From contig NC_059538.1 of assembly GCF_905220415.1 (NCBI RefSeq), positions 3,596,001 through 3,660,000 on the forward strand: a stretch of 64,000 bases of DNA, given 5' to 3'. Under the pieces are notes generated by a model. That model worked only from the letters and a program-made list of their open reading frames with translations. It was not told the origin of the DNA and did not search any database. Shown in pieces: positions 1 through 13,161 of the stretch; the first letter of the stretch is position 1, and each line of letters starts with the position of its first letter. This DNA comes from Colias croceus (Eukaryota; Arthropoda; Insecta; Lepidoptera; Pieridae). Position numbers and translations under genes: made by a program.

Positions 1-615
1 GATGGAATGTTCAGTAGATATAATTGCACCTAAACACTGTTATTTACCTGTGCCATTTACGTGTAGTATTATATTATCTGTGGCATAACTAATACTTTTC
101 GATACAAAGGTGTTAAATACACGTATTATAACTCGTTAAAAATGAATATGTATAAGTAACAGAAATGATATAAATGTAATGGTTTGTAGTAAAATGTAAT
201 CATATTTTTTTTTCAATCTTAAGCATTTGTCTTATTTGATAACGGTTTCATATTGTGTAGGCTGAACTTTTAATAACATCAATACAGATTAATAACATAA
301 CTTCACTTAGAACTTTTTCATATGACGTTGAATGTTTTGTATTCACCTACCTATGCCTATTTCTATTTTTTGTTTAACCATGACTACATTTTATTAATAC
401 GTTTAATATACTTATCATTACTTACCTTATTACCAATATTACTCCAGAATACAATGTAATAACATCCTCTTAAAAAATAATGCAAATTCATAAAAATGGA
501 AAGTATTAGAGAAATTGCTTGCAACTAAACTTCAGCTATAAATGGCAACATCATTTTCCACTCCCGTTTATATTTTATTTAATAAGTTCTTCATTATTCA
601 GAAAAATTCAAACTC
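1..615. other. AT-rich sequence, no gene seen
   Basis: No long open frame, RNA gene or clear repeat is visible. Short poly-T and poly-A runs only. Probably intergenic or intronic DNA. Confidence 0.5.
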
Positions 616-624
616 AATATTTAC

Positions 625-937
625 GAGCAGTGGTGGCTCAGTGGTGAGACCTCGGACTTCGAATGGATAAGTCCGGGGGTTCGAGACCAGGCGAGCGCGC
701 AGGAATTAAATTGATTTTTCAATTTATCTGCGCATGTTGTAACATCACCACTGCTCGAACGGTGAAGGAAAACATCGTGAGGAAACCGACATGTCGAAGA
801 ATTAAAAAGTTCGACGACATGTGTCATCCGCCAACACGCACTTGGCCAGCGTGGTGGATTATGGCCTGTACCCTCATAGCCTATGAGTCATAGGAGGCCC
901 GTGTCCCAGCAGTGGGAACGTATATGGGCTGATGATG
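625..937 (+). mobile_element. tRNA-derived SINE, full length
   Basis: The 5' part carries a Pol III A box (TGGCTCAGTGG, 634-644) and B box (GGTTCGAGACC, 678-688), as in a tRNA. The 3' part is not tRNA-like and ends in GGGCTGATGATG, a LINE-like tail with a short TGA repeat. The element is flanked by the same 9 bases on both sides (AATATTTAC at 616-624 and 938-946), which is a target site duplication. SINEs of this build are common in Lepidoptera. The element encodes no protein and would depend on a LINE reverse transcriptase that recognises its 3' end. Open frames across it are chance. Confidence 0.85.
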
Positions 938-1228
938 AATATTTACAATCTAGAACAGATTACTTTATTTTACCCTCGTTGTTTGTCCAGTCTAAATCTT
1001 GGATAATCAATCAATAAGTCCAAGCAATCATTGTACCAAAACTCTACATTTGTATCTATAGTCACGGCACGCTATATCGTTCTGAAACCATTTTCCCGCA
1101 AACAATATTCCTTAATAGACACAATTACCCAATTTTCTCTAAAATCCATCGCAATCTACGCACCGTAATTATAAGATTACTACATTATATGTATTACTAC
1201 GGTAACATTACGCCTTACAGAGCTTATA

Positions 1229-1556
1229 TTATGTCGCAGGCAAATTGTACAATTTCGCCGTTTACAAACGGCGCGCGTCGTCAGTTTACGAACGTTAAGC
1301 ATTTAGTATTATGCTGAGAATTGAGATTTACAAATTTTTGGATGGGTTAGGAGATGAGTTATGTTGGGTTAGTATTATTTCAATTATACAGAAATAGGAG
1401 TATCGCCAAGCAACGGAACCCCCGTTGGCTTTCAACTGGCTCATTGTGGAGACGTGAAAAAAAAAGTAAACCATCGATGTATAAAAAAATAAAAGTAAAC
1501 CTTCTGACGACGCCGTTTGTAAAGAGCGAAATTATACATTTTGCCTGCGACATACA
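1229..1556. mobile_element. Hairpin-forming MITE-like element
   Basis: Sequence at about 1229-1286 recurs in reverse complement at 1500-1556, for example TATGTCGCAGGCAAA against TTTTGCCTGCGACATA, and GTCGTCAG against CTGACGAC. The arms are about 55 bases with a few mismatches and the loop is about 210 bases. The left arm also holds the palindrome CGCCGTTTACAAACGGCG. No protein is encoded. The target duplication could not be fixed. Confidence 0.55.
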
Positions 1557-1934
1557 AGGCTAATACAGTATGTCTGTGCCGACGTACATCATTTATGTGA
1601 GCGAGTTCTAATTAAGCAACACGCCCATCGTCAGTAAATCACGTGGTTAGATCGTTAGATACAATCAACTTCAGCTTGAATAAACGTGAAGTTTCACAGC
1701 AAAAATGCGACCATTAGCGATTTGTGTACTAGCACAGAATTAATGGGTAGTATTAGATATAAAAAAGATTACTCGTATGATATTTTAGACAATATCATAC
1801 CGAGATAATATGTTTTAAAAATGAAGCTCTGATTACGACACACGTTAATATTTAAAAGCTACTGTAACTTTATAAAAATTATGTTGAACTTATCTAATTT
1901 ATTTTATCGATTCCTTCTGAAAATGTATGTATAA
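1557..1934. other. No gene seen
   Basis: AT-rich sequence without a supported feature. Confidence 0.45.
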
Positions 1935-2345
1935 CTAGCTTCCGCCCGCGACTCCGTCCGCGCGGATGTCGGTCTTCGCGTGGATGGTTTATTTCTCCAT
2001 TTTGAGTAACTCTGACAATGACATCTTATAAATATCTATTGGACCCAAATACGGCTAGGCCTATAATAATACGCAACGTGTGTTCGCGGTTCTACAGAAC
2101 AACGTCTATGGATAAAACTGAAAAATTAAGATTTATTTTTATCTACGTATTTTTCCAGGATAAAAAGTATCCTATTTTACGCCCAGGATAATAAGGTATA
2201 ATTATACCAAGTTTCATCGAAATCGAACTGTTAGTTTTCACGTGATGCCTTCACATACAGACAGACAGACAGACAAAAATATTTTTAATCACATATTTGG
2301 GTTTGGTATCGATCCAGTAACACCCCCTGCAATTTATTTTTTCAA
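1935..2345 (+). mobile_element. Retroposon 3' fragment with ACAG repeat
   Basis: Starts with CTTCCGCCCGCG and ends in an (ACAG)n run at 2257-2275. Then comes a tail containing TTTGGGTTTGGTATCGAT. This layout is familiar from 3' ends of lepidopteran non-LTR retroposons. The tail also recurs in reverse complement near 62255-62340. The exact family is not identified. Confidence 0.5.
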
Positions 2346-3332
2346 TATTTTGAATGTACAGAATTGACCCTTCTACAGATTTATTATATGTAATAGATTC
2401 TGTACATAAATTTATAATGTATGTACCTTATCAATAAATTTAAAAATTTCAACATCCTATTACAACATTAAGCTAGACTGTCTATATAGTCATAACCAAT
2501 ATTAAAGCTCAAACAGCTACAAAAACACTACGTAAGCTGTTGGCAAAAGTTTTAATAAATCGACGACGTGCCACAAAATAAAGAGGCTCGTAAATGACGT
2601 CAAGAGGTTTATAAAACTAATTCGGCGTGTTTACGAGGTCGCACAATCTTGCTATTTGAAATCATTATGGCCCAAAAGGATCTTAGTTCACAAATCCATT
2701 TCTAGTTTTGTTTTAGGGGTTTGTACACTTATAGTTACTCCGCATAAAGATTTTGAAATTTCAACACTCATTTTTGCATTTTCTAATTTGATATCTACTT
2801 TGACAGTTAGAAGTGAGAAAAACTAAGTTATTGTCTTTTTAAAAAGTTTTTAAGTGTAAAATGTATTGTTTAATTCAATATAATACATTATTACATATGT
2901 ACATATAATACTTAGGTAAAATCTATAACGTCAATATTCAAGACACTTTAAGACATATACTCACAATATAACTACGTGTTATCACTTTTATGAGGTGTAA
3001 GATGTTCGTATAAAGTGAAATGATTCCGGTCGAAAATCGGAGCTCTGGGGACGGGAAACTGTAGCTGAAAGCATTCCTCGTAATCGTGAATGAGTGTTAA
3101 TGATCAATTTTCTCGGTCTAGCTAAATACTTGATATATTTCCTTCTTTATCCGTTTTTCTTGTGGTAGTAGTGTTCTTGTAAATGAAGCTCTGAATATTT
3201 TTTATATTGCTACATTTATTAAAGTTTACATTGATGATGATGATTATTGTTATTTCATAATGATTTTTTAATAAATATATGTAGAGAATTAAACATACCT
3301 ACGTTAAATCTGTATAGTTAGGTAATTTTTCA
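2346..3332. other. No gene seen
   Basis: AT-rich sequence with no long frame or clear repeat. Confidence 0.45.
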
Positions 3333-3370
3333 TTTTTTATAGGTAGGTTAAGGTACCTACCTATAAAAAA
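3333..3370. repeat. Perfect short inverted repeat
   Basis: Two 16-base arms (TTTTTTATAGGTAGGT and its complement) surround a 6-base loop. The arms contain the TAGGTACC-like words common in lepidopteran non-coding DNA. Confidence 0.7.
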
Positions 3371-6300
3371 TAAAAGGTAAATAATTATTTTTTCGTTCCA
3401 GAAAAAAAACAGCCACGAAATGGTGGTTACTTACCATAAAAACGAATAAACTGTAAATTGATTTCTATACTTGCAACTTCCCTTACCGAACAATCGATAC
3501 AATATTATTTCGAAATTTATTATGTTAGTAGGCATTTTAAGAACATGCTGAGAAAACAAATCCCTTATGAAGAATGCACGCAAACCTTACGAAACCCTCA
3601 AATCAAAAGCTTTTTTAGTAAATCCTCTTGTTTCACTTATCGATCCTTATTCTGTCTGAGCTACGACTTAACTTTTTCCACAGCATAACAAGAAAAATAA
3701 CAATAGCGGTAGTCAGTTTGTTAATACAATTTATCTGAAATATTTGACACAATGTTCAAATTAAGTTTTTGAGTATTTAACGTACGCTACCCTAATTTGA
3801 ATTAAAATTATCAATACATCGTAATAATATAATACCTTACAATCGAAAATATAAATAGTCATTCAACAAAAGATATAGTATAACAAATATATTAAGTGCA
3901 TTAAAACAATATTTATTTATTTTTATTTATTCTTTATTGTACCACAGTCTTATATCACAATATCTAGGTACGCTTTCATTACAAATCGGATCGATGGAGC
4001 AGAACCGGAGTGAGAAGGCATCAACAGGTCCGTCGCTATGGCAACCGTCTCAAGCCACTATAGAGAAATTCCTGTAAATTATCTCGTCTTCCAAGTTTTT
4101 CTTATTTTTTGAACGCAAACGATTGCGAGTGTGATAAAAGCACCTACTTTATTGGATTTTTTATTCGACGTTACCTTTTAGGAATATTGACAAGGGTTTA
4201 TTATTGGTCGTCTCGCAGCTGTTTCTTTTAATTAGTGAAAGAAATAATAAAAGTTTACTTTTGCGAATGCTATATATACTTGATTTTAGATGTCGTAATA
4301 TTGTGTATTTACCTATTCATTAAAATATAAATTAGTTTTTGTGAATAAACTAACCTTCTGTGTATTGAAATAGATATTTAAAAAAAAATTATACCTACAT
4401 ATTTAAAACAGCGTACAAAAAGAAATAAAGTGTGCAGAAACTCTCAACACATGTTATGTTCGAATTTGGTCTAAAAGTTGTTTTCAACAAGTAGGTATTA
4501 TTGATAAATCAAACAATTAAATAATTAAGAATCCTCTTACAAAAGTTACTGAATACCTAAAAGTAAAGTACTCACATAATTTTAATCAAAACACGAATTA
4601 AATTCGCTTTATTGAGAAGCCAAGTATAATCAGGCGGGTCGGCTATTAGCATTGGTTTCTGAGCTATTTAGATAAAGACGTTGCTCAGTGACGCGGGAAA
4701 ATTAAGAGACGAGGCAAGGGTACTTGGGGAAAAAATTAACGAACTCCACTTGTAATATTGTTAACAAAAGCCAAAATAACGTCTTAATTATTGTAATTTT
4801 TTATACTTCAGCGTGATTTGGGAAGATTTTGATGTTCTTTAAAATTATCCCTGCATACTTTTCCTCCTACAGGATGTAAGAAAATATCGTTGTAAAATAA
4901 TCAAAGATTTAAAAAAAAAATTATATATTAATCGAACAATAAATAGTATGTCCAATATTTAAGTTACTTCATAGAATTATTTGTAGAAACTTCCAGAGAG
5001 CTTTCCCTCTATAAAGGGAATACAGTACTCGCTTTTCCAGTAGGACTTAAAGCACACAAATCCATTCTAGATATGTTATCGATTTTCACAATAAGTACGT
5101 ACCTAACGCTCTAAGGACGATAACAACAATACCTATCAATAATAGAAATCTTTTGTAGGAACTGCCTCAAATTGCGCACTTGAGTGTGTCAAATGATCAG
5201 TTCTAAAATAAATATCTCTGTATCTCTTGAATTTTAAAATTTAAGACATTTACATTGAAACACAAAATATTATCTAATTGATCTACTTGTTGATCTAATT
5301 GAATAATTGGGATGTGGTGCGTGAGCTGAAGTTAAACAACTTTGATTGGGTATAATCCCATGACAATTACAAATTTTATCCTTAAATAAAATCAAATAGT
5401 GTAAATTTGGGAATCAGGCGTTGTGTAAGCCTCGGCAATAAAATGTACACGTTTTTTGTCGAAAGACAAATTAATATCTCTTAATAAAGCATTGTTAAAT
5501 CGTATCATATAAAGTTATAAAGATAAATTAGCATAATAAAATTCCACGTTAAATTATGTTATTGATGACGAGAGCCTACATGTTAAATGATATTAAAATA
5601 TATACAGGACATCACATTCGGGACCGTTCAATACAGTACACTCAATCCCCGATACTAATGGGAGTGATTGAACTCTTGATAATATTGTGAAATTCAATTT
5701 TTCACCGTGTCAAATTGAATGCATATAAAAGCCGCAGGTCAGTATGGAAATGTATTTTATTGCATATGCAAATACGAGACGTGACTTTATCGCTGGGTTT
5801 TATCTGTTTTATGAATCTACTAAATGATACACACGACTTTACGAGCTTGCGAATGTTTTACGTCGGGGCGTGATTTTACTTGAATTTCAATACTTCGATC
5901 GCTATTCTACCCCTAAAATATATACGATATTAAAATCTCATCACTTTTAAACAAGACATTTATTTAACAGAACTCAAAATTATAGAGCATCTCTACATAT
6001 TTTTATAGTATACATTTTTTTAAACTTTTAATTCAGTTTTTATAAAATTGTCTCAACTTTTGTCTTAATCAATGTATTCAAGTACCAAATTCCAAAGAAC
6101 CTTACTGTAGTGGAAATTTTTTTATGTGAATAATTAGATCAAATTCTCTTATAGTGTTCATTTAATATTGAGGTTTACATTAAATCTTTAAGTATACTAA
6201 CGAGGGCACATTTTAAAAGAGATAACTGATTTCAGTCTATGGAGCTGGAGTCGTTATTTTTAAGGTACAAAATCAAAATAACATAATTATGCTGTGGAAT

Positions 6301-7506
6301 TAAATACTAAACAATATGAATCCCACCCATATTACAACTATTCAGCTAGTCCTTATAGATATACCCATATCAAAAGCGTTAATTATGTCGCTGTCACCAT
6401 CAAAGAGAGATCACGCTGCATAGAGATAACCCCGTATTGATGTTTAACATACAACCAATGCATGCAATGTTTGTAGAAGCGGATTACACACACACGTTCG
6501 TACAGGGGGGCGTGGCAACAGGTAGCCGACCGATAAACCAACTCCATATATAACAAAACTACGTCTATTTTTCGGACCAGATTGAAAGGATTCAACATTC
6601 ATGCATTTGCATACCAAAGCTTAACCCGGTTCACACGTATCACGGTCATTGTTTAGGATGTTTTAAGCCTACCCTTTGTGAGGTTAATGTAATTTACCTT
6701 CTAAATATAGGTGTAGAATTTAAAGGTTAGAAGTTATTATTACCCTGATCCGAGCTTATTGATATTCCCTCCGTGGCTATGGGTTGTAAGTTTTTTCATT
6801 CGTTTTCTCATAGGCTTTTCCTTGTACCAAAATATCTCATTGATCAGAGTTTATATTATTTGCTTGCGTGCACTTCCATTACCCGATTCTCATACTTTTC
6901 ACATCTATATCTACGTCTATCTTGTTGGCCTAATCTGGCTCAAAATCAGTTTAGCCGATGTATTGAAAACATTAACGTATTTTATTTATTTACACTATTA
7001 GTAATTGAAACGCTCTGAACACTGTAAATTGTATGGATATGTAAAATCTATTCAACTGACATATGTATTTATAGTTGTTTTTATTTTGAACTATTCGAAA
7101 GAAATTCAAGAAGAACCGTTAAATATAAAACCGTTGATTTTGTAATCATTGAGTTAGATTCGTTTCATAAGGTTCCATTTCCTAGTTAGTCTCTGTAACG
7201 AAGTTCAATGAAACGGCGATGTCTAACTTTACCAGTGACAAGTATCCTTTTTTATTCTGTGCAACTGAACTGAACAAGAACTGAATCGTGGACTAGTTAC
7301 ACATTAAACGGAAGCTTATATTCAATATTTCATTGATGTATAATATTAAAATATTAATGATAAAAATAATAAGAGCAAAATATCAGTGCATTTTATAAAA
7401 AAAGAATAACAGAATATATATATTATAGCTTGCGATTATCGATTATATCATCACGAAGTTAAGTCCATTGTGTTTTTTTTATTTAATTTTATTGAATTAA
7501 TGTTAG
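3371..7506. other. No gene seen; weak retroposon-like patch
   Basis: About 4 kb of AT-rich DNA. A T-rich stretch followed by CTTTATTGTACCAC near 3906-3960 and a less AT-rich patch to about 4080 may be the reverse of a LINE 3' end. That is too degraded to name. The overlapping hydrophobic frames at 6759-7018 have AT-driven composition and no homology I recognise. Confidence 0.4.
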
Positions 7507-7923
7507 TAGTGGAGCGCCGTAAGGTTTATACCTCGGAATCCAGGGCCAGTCAATGAATCTTAATATAAACCTTGAAAATATGTTTTTAATAGTATATAGA
7601 AAAATGTTAAAAAAAATTTTTTTCGCGTTCTCAATTTTTTAAAAATTATTATAAACAATTATTAATTTTTTGGAGTTTTCATTGATTTATATTAGTCAAA
7701 AGTTATATTTTAAAAAGAACAATTACCATTACAAACTTGAAAACTTGATCTTGGATCTGTAGGGACCGCAGATATACCGATGAAGGTCGGGTTGGAGAAT
7801 AGAGGGGATAACAGCAGCTGTTCGGTATTGTTCATGGCGGGCCCTCACAGGATAGTACACGTTGTAACTTGCTAGACTTAATACGTAGCTGTTGTTTTCG
7901 TTCCGAAAAATATTTATTTCAGA

Positions 7924-8156
7924 CTAGATTTCCGCCCGCGCGGCCGCGGCTTCGCCCGCGTTTGCAAAGGAAAACCCGCATAGTTCCCGTTTCCGTGGGA
8001 TTTCCGGGATAAAAACTATCCTACGTGCTAATCCAAGTTACCCTCTATATGTGTGCTAAATTTCATTGTAATCGGTTCAGTAGTTTTTACGTGAAAGAGT
8101 AACAAACATCCATACATCCATACTTACAAACTGTCGCCTTTATAATATATATTAAG
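7924..8156 (+). mobile_element. Lepidopteran retroposon 3' fragment
   Basis: Contains CCGCCCGCG, GGCTTCGCCCGCG, GGGATAAAAACTATCCTA, TGTAATCGGTTCAGTAG and a CATCCATACATCC end. I recognise this order as a very common repeat in Lepidoptera. A related copy in the other orientation lies at 50560-50706. It is nested in the TIR element around it, so it inserted later. Confidence 0.65.
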
Positions 8157-8408
8157 ATTTTTGTTTATTAAAAATTAATGTTAATAATTACTGAACATTA
8201 CTGAGTTTTAAAAACTTTGAAAATAGTGGCATAAATTGTAAGTATTTGTTTTTCATTTATATTATGCATATATGCATATAAAAATATAAGTTTGATATGT
8301 GAAGACAAAAGTGAATATTGTCGCAATATTTATAAAAGAATTGTAGGCGTGTTAGATATTTTAGTAGCTCAGGGAACTAAATAGGCTAAATATCACGCGG
8401 ATTGTTAC

Positions 8409-8666
8409 ATGCGTTTAAAAACAACGCTAAAACAGACTCAGAGGGAGAAAAAAATTCATCCAGTAATAATGCAAGTAGATGCAGCAATGGAGCAGATTTT
8501 CAAATATATTGAAGAAAATAATGATTCGTCAATTTTCACTCGCAGAATTAAAAACAACCTACAATCTATATCAACGAGATCGACGACGACGACAACAATG
8601 TACAATGATGTAACAATGTGTTTAGTTAGTGATAATTTTTTTTTTGTAACTTATTTTTTACGATAA
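8409..8666 (+). pseudogene. Short charged frame inside TIR element, unknown
   Basis: An 85-codon frame with charged, coding-like composition in its first 55 residues (for example QVDAAMEQIFKYIEENNDS) followed by low-complexity S/T and an AT-driven tail. It sits in the interior of the TIR element and may be the N-terminal relic of an element-encoded protein. I do not recognise the family. It could also be a chance frame. Confidence 0.2.
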
Positions 8667-8937
8667 TCTAATAAATTAACATTGAAGTTACTCTGCACAT
8701 ATAATTTATTACAAATAAAATTAAATTTTTCACTATAAACACTTTTTCCCCCTTCCGCCTCTCATTTTTCAGTAAATTGTTGTTAAAAATTGTTGTAAAT
8801 CGAGATCGGTCAATTTTTTTTTTTTAACTTTTTTATTTGAGGTTTTAATAATGCAGTCTCATACTTGATATACAGATTCATTGACTGGCCCTGGGTTCCG
8901 AGGTTTGACCATTTTTATGCCTTACGGCACTCTACTA

Positions 8938-11900
8938 TAGAGATTTCGTATTATCCGTTTAATAGCTTTGGAACATTCTTCACTATTTTAAATATCTCTT
9001 TTCATGAATGGTAAGACAATAGGAAATATTTCATCAATTAAGCTGTCCTTACCACGCGACTAATTACTTTCGACAACCAATAATGTCGGACCATATCAAA
9101 GGCATGGTCAATGAGACATGCGTATGGAAACAAAGATATTAATTATGCCTTTTGACAATCAATGGTGAGAATTTCGATCAATTTCCTTTTGTTTCGCTTT
9201 CATTTCTGTTTGACACAAAGGCACTTTTAAAAGCACGAACGCGTAGTGTACTTTGAAAGGTAAACCTGCACGTAGGCACAACATTGCTTTGTCGAAGTTT
9301 TTACAAGAATTCCATATTCATTTCACCGGCATGTATAAGTTTACAGTTTTTGCCCTCACATTTTCATTTAATATCAATATCGGATGGTAGTTTTGTCTGA
9401 CTGATAAATTTTTATGTAGATAAAGAAAACGCGCACAGTTACCTTATTTTCTCAATTTAGCCAATATTTACCGCTTTCAATAGGCAGGTAAATATAACAT
9501 AAAGTTTATTACCGTCTAAGCAGTTTAATAAGAGAGTTGGGACACATTTTGGAGTTTAAACGTTACCGTGTTTAAAACGAAAGCGTTACAAAGCGAAACA
9601 ATTACACAAACGAAGCGGTCAACTTGCACATGCACGGTTATCTCTGTAACTAATATACCTTTGTCATTTGTAAAGAGCCTCATAAATATACAAACAGAAG
9701 CTAATACCTCACATGCAAACGTTACGAGCATACTTAGAACCAGTCCGTAATACGTACTGAAATTCCTCTGAAAGCGGTACATAATGCACTCTTGAACAAA
9801 AGCTTTAAATTCCGACATCCTTTTTCGAACGTCGGAGTTCTCCCTAACATATTCTTACAACATCGTCGAGCGTGAAGCAGAATGAAATAGCTAGTCATAA
9901 AAGTTTATTGTTTGTTTTATATGCAGTTGAAACACTTGGAACGCAACAGAAAACTATTACTATTACATGCTAACAATATATCATCAAAGTTGAATACTAA
10001 TACATTGAATACAATCATCATACCTGAATTATTGATTTTGTTGTACTTAAATTGTAATTAATTATCCCAAGGAATGCTCATTTTAATATAATCGGGAACA
10101 TAATTATTAGCTTATCACTCTATACGTTTTATTATCTACCTACCTAGAATGTTTTAATAAAAAGTCAATCTTTTTTCTTTACTTATTTGTCGTCAAAATC
10201 AGACGAAGATTTTAAATACCTTACCCCACAGGAAAAGTATGTATTAAATCTCTTTCTCTTATCTTGTAGGGATTAAAAAGTACGTAAACAATATCGATCT
10301 CCATTCAAATTGAAGCTTTTACAGCTTCTCAGTTTCACAGCGTTTGCTCTCAGTACGTCCATTTCCGATTGCTATCAATCGCAATGAAATTTGAATTTTA
10401 ATTAACGATTCACTTAATTCAACGAAGATTCGGATATGCTTTCAAATTTGGTAAAAGTAGACTGGTTTTGAATGCAGTTCTTCATTAAATTGTTGATAAA
10501 AATACAAGGTATGTCGGGTATAAAAAATTGCAATGGTGACTGTAATTATTAGATAAAATCTATAGATAGAGCGAGTCATCTTCAATAAAATTGCCTTCCC
10601 CTTGTAATAATTAACTGAATTATATCCGTAAAATCAAGCAGTACATTAAAATTAAATCCAATTGTATATGATGTATAACTTCCGAGACTTCCTAGAAATT
10701 AAGAAAGTTTCTTCTGTTATGAACTCTGATTGCTTTGTTCCGTCTAATCGTTAGCGACAAAATTGTATAACAAAACACGATTCAAATTTGTATTTTGTAA
10801 AACTTTTCAGTTATATTTCAGAGAATAATGAGATATAACAAACTTAGTAAATGCAAGCATAGTTATGCATTTCCAAGAGACTTTCCAAAATCGAAGGAGT
10901 TTCTCAATTCGTATCATAATTATTTTATGTGCGTACTGTATGTGCATCAAATCACACATACAAATTTATCTCTTGATAAATTAGGATGTGTGTACAAGAG
11001 TAAAGGATGACCTTTTATAACCGAGAAAAACTTGAACACGAAAAACAAAGCCAAAGAGATACGAAAGTCACGGAAGCACATATAAGCACCACGGAGTAAT
11101 ATTCAGGTTAGTTTTGATGGCAACAACTAATCTCATAACCCGAACTTTGCTAAAAAGCTATCACGAAAAGCAATTCGTTTTAAGCTTGAGGTACAAATTC
11201 CAATCATCCCAGAGCCTGACTTGTAATTGGACAGACCGGGAAACTATTAAAAGTCTTCTCGACGGTCCAGGATAAGCGTCCCATTGTATAAGAGAACCTT
11301 TCGACTCTTACAGCACTCCAAAGTTTAGGATCAGTAAAATTAGAAGAGGTTTCTGATCAACGCTAAAATATACGTAAAGGTTTTGCAGACGCTACCTACC
11401 TAAGCTATAGATTTCTAAGGTAAAATGACCTTTTACGTCATTGACGCAGTGGAGTATGAAAATACAGTATATACCTAGCTTGGAATAGAAACATTGAATG
11501 CACACAGAATACCTTTACTTGAATTATTTTAAGGTTTATAATTTGGAAGAAAAAAATATATGAATACAAATGTCAGTGTTTTTAATAAAAAGAAATATGA
11601 ATATAAATGTCAGCGTTGTGTATATTCCATTTAATTAAATAATACATTGAATTACATGAAGTCATGTAGTGCAGTGAACAAAACGAATAGAGCTTTACAA
11701 TTTTTAAGCAATATTCTTTCAAGTTCAAGTTTTCCTTTTAATATTTCTCCGTATTTTTGCCCGTAATCACTCACGTGGCAGAGCAAGAAGTTATAGCTGG
11801 CATCAATTAAAAAACAAGTCAAACATTGGCGCCGAGTCAATCCAAAAGAACAACAAAAGCTTTCAGCGCTAAGCCCCACCAAATATTACGTTATTAACTT

Positions 11901-12871
11901 TATTACTGAGTATGCAGCATATCTTATCTACTTCTACGTCGTGTTTATTTAACGTCCTACGTTTTTCATTCTGTCGGTGACGTTGTTAATATACTTTACT
12001 GTATTAAATTACTTTCTACTTGACGTTAATGTTAAGTGACTTATCTATACCTGGATGAGGGAATTCTCATGTGTGTAGCAGTAAGGAAATTGCAATATCA
12101 AGTGCACATGCTTTTACGCAATATTAAAACCTAGTTTAATTTAGGAAAAGACAAAATAATGTTTTGTTCATGTTTAATTATTTTTTTTATTTCTCAAATA
12201 CCAAACGTACACTGTCTTTGACGCAATCAATTTTGGATTTCATTCAGAGTTAAACAGATTTGAAGTTTGTGAGATCACGTTGTTGAATCATGTTTCATTT
12301 CTCGCTCAAGGCGAAATATGACTCAAAGGATCGCTTTAACCAGTTTACAAACATTAATTAATTGGACATCTCGTTCGAGTTTGTGCATTGCGAGCAAAGA
12401 GCTAAATTCCAATAAGTTTCCTTCTATAAATATTTGATTTCGCTTAATAAATTGCAATACCTTTAAGGAGGTACGTAAGTAATAGGAAAATGATAATGGT
12501 ACTACAAAAAAAGTTATTTCGTTAAGTTAGTCAGTTTTATTTATTTTATTGTATGTATTACACAAAATATAATAGTTACCTACCCATCGTAGGAGACGAT
12601 GTAAGCTATTTGATAGAGTGAAGTTAAGTTAATATTATATCCTTAAAGCATTTGTAACTTTCTCTAAAAATGTATTCATATAAAAGACTGGAAACCCGTT
12701 ATTTTAATTTACCTGGTATCCTCATTTTAACTACAACATAGCGTTCTTCTGTCAAATGTGGTTCTATCCATGTTCAAACCATAGACCACAATTTATTACC
12801 TTGCAATAGTTAAAAATAGAAATCCTTTAAAAATAACAAACATTGTACACAGCATTAAAATACACAACAAT
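8938..12871. other. No gene seen
   Basis: Nearly 4 kb of AT-rich DNA before the LTR element. Frames such as 9525-9818 (minus) and 11652-11882 (minus) have no recognisable domain, splice context or coding bias strong enough to call. Confidence 0.45.
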
Positions 12872-12875
12872 ATCT

Positions 12876-13161
12876 AGTTAAACTTTGCGGGAGCGATTTG
12901 ACTTTTTTAAAAAAAGAAATAAAATAAAATTAAAATTAAACTTATTTAATTACTTAACTATAACAAGTGGACGATTTGGAGTCACAAATGTTAATGCCAG
13001 AATTACATGCAATGATACAAGCGATACCTTATTGCGAAACAAATGTTTTCCATTATGTGGAATGCTTATGTTAAATTGCAAGAACTTTCCGGTGGTCTTG
13101 CTGAGGCCAGCGGAAGGCTATTGCTCAACCTAACACAGAGGGTTGGGGTGGATGCGTAACT
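12876..13161 (-). repeat. 3' LTR of errantivirus-like element
   Basis: 286 bases, read by eye as identical to the copy at 18488-18773. The ends are the 5-base inverted repeat AGTTA/TAACT. The last 11 codons and the stop of env lie inside this LTR. The 82-codon plus-strand frame found in both LTRs is a by-product of the duplication, not a gene. Confidence 0.92.

Larger units (their letters stand above)
7507..8937. mobile_element. TIR-flanked DNA transposon remnant
   Basis: About 60 bases at the left (7507-7560) recur in reverse complement at the right (8874-8937), including CCAGGGCCAGTCAATGAATC against GATTCATTGACTGGCCCTGG. Both ends carry TAGTRGAGYGCCG. The flanks show TAG on each side, a possible 3-base target duplication. 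The interior holds a later retroposon fragment (7924-8156) and a short charged frame (8409-8666). No transposase motif is recognised. Confidence 0.6.

Noticed and set aside
9525..9818. 97-codon minus frame with hydrophobic stretches
   Set aside because: No domain, no splice or start context beyond chance; AT-driven composition.
12885..13133. 82-codon plus-strand frame, repeated exactly at 18497-18745
   Set aside because: It lies in the LTRs, antisense to the element. The duplication is due to LTR identity, not gene duplication.
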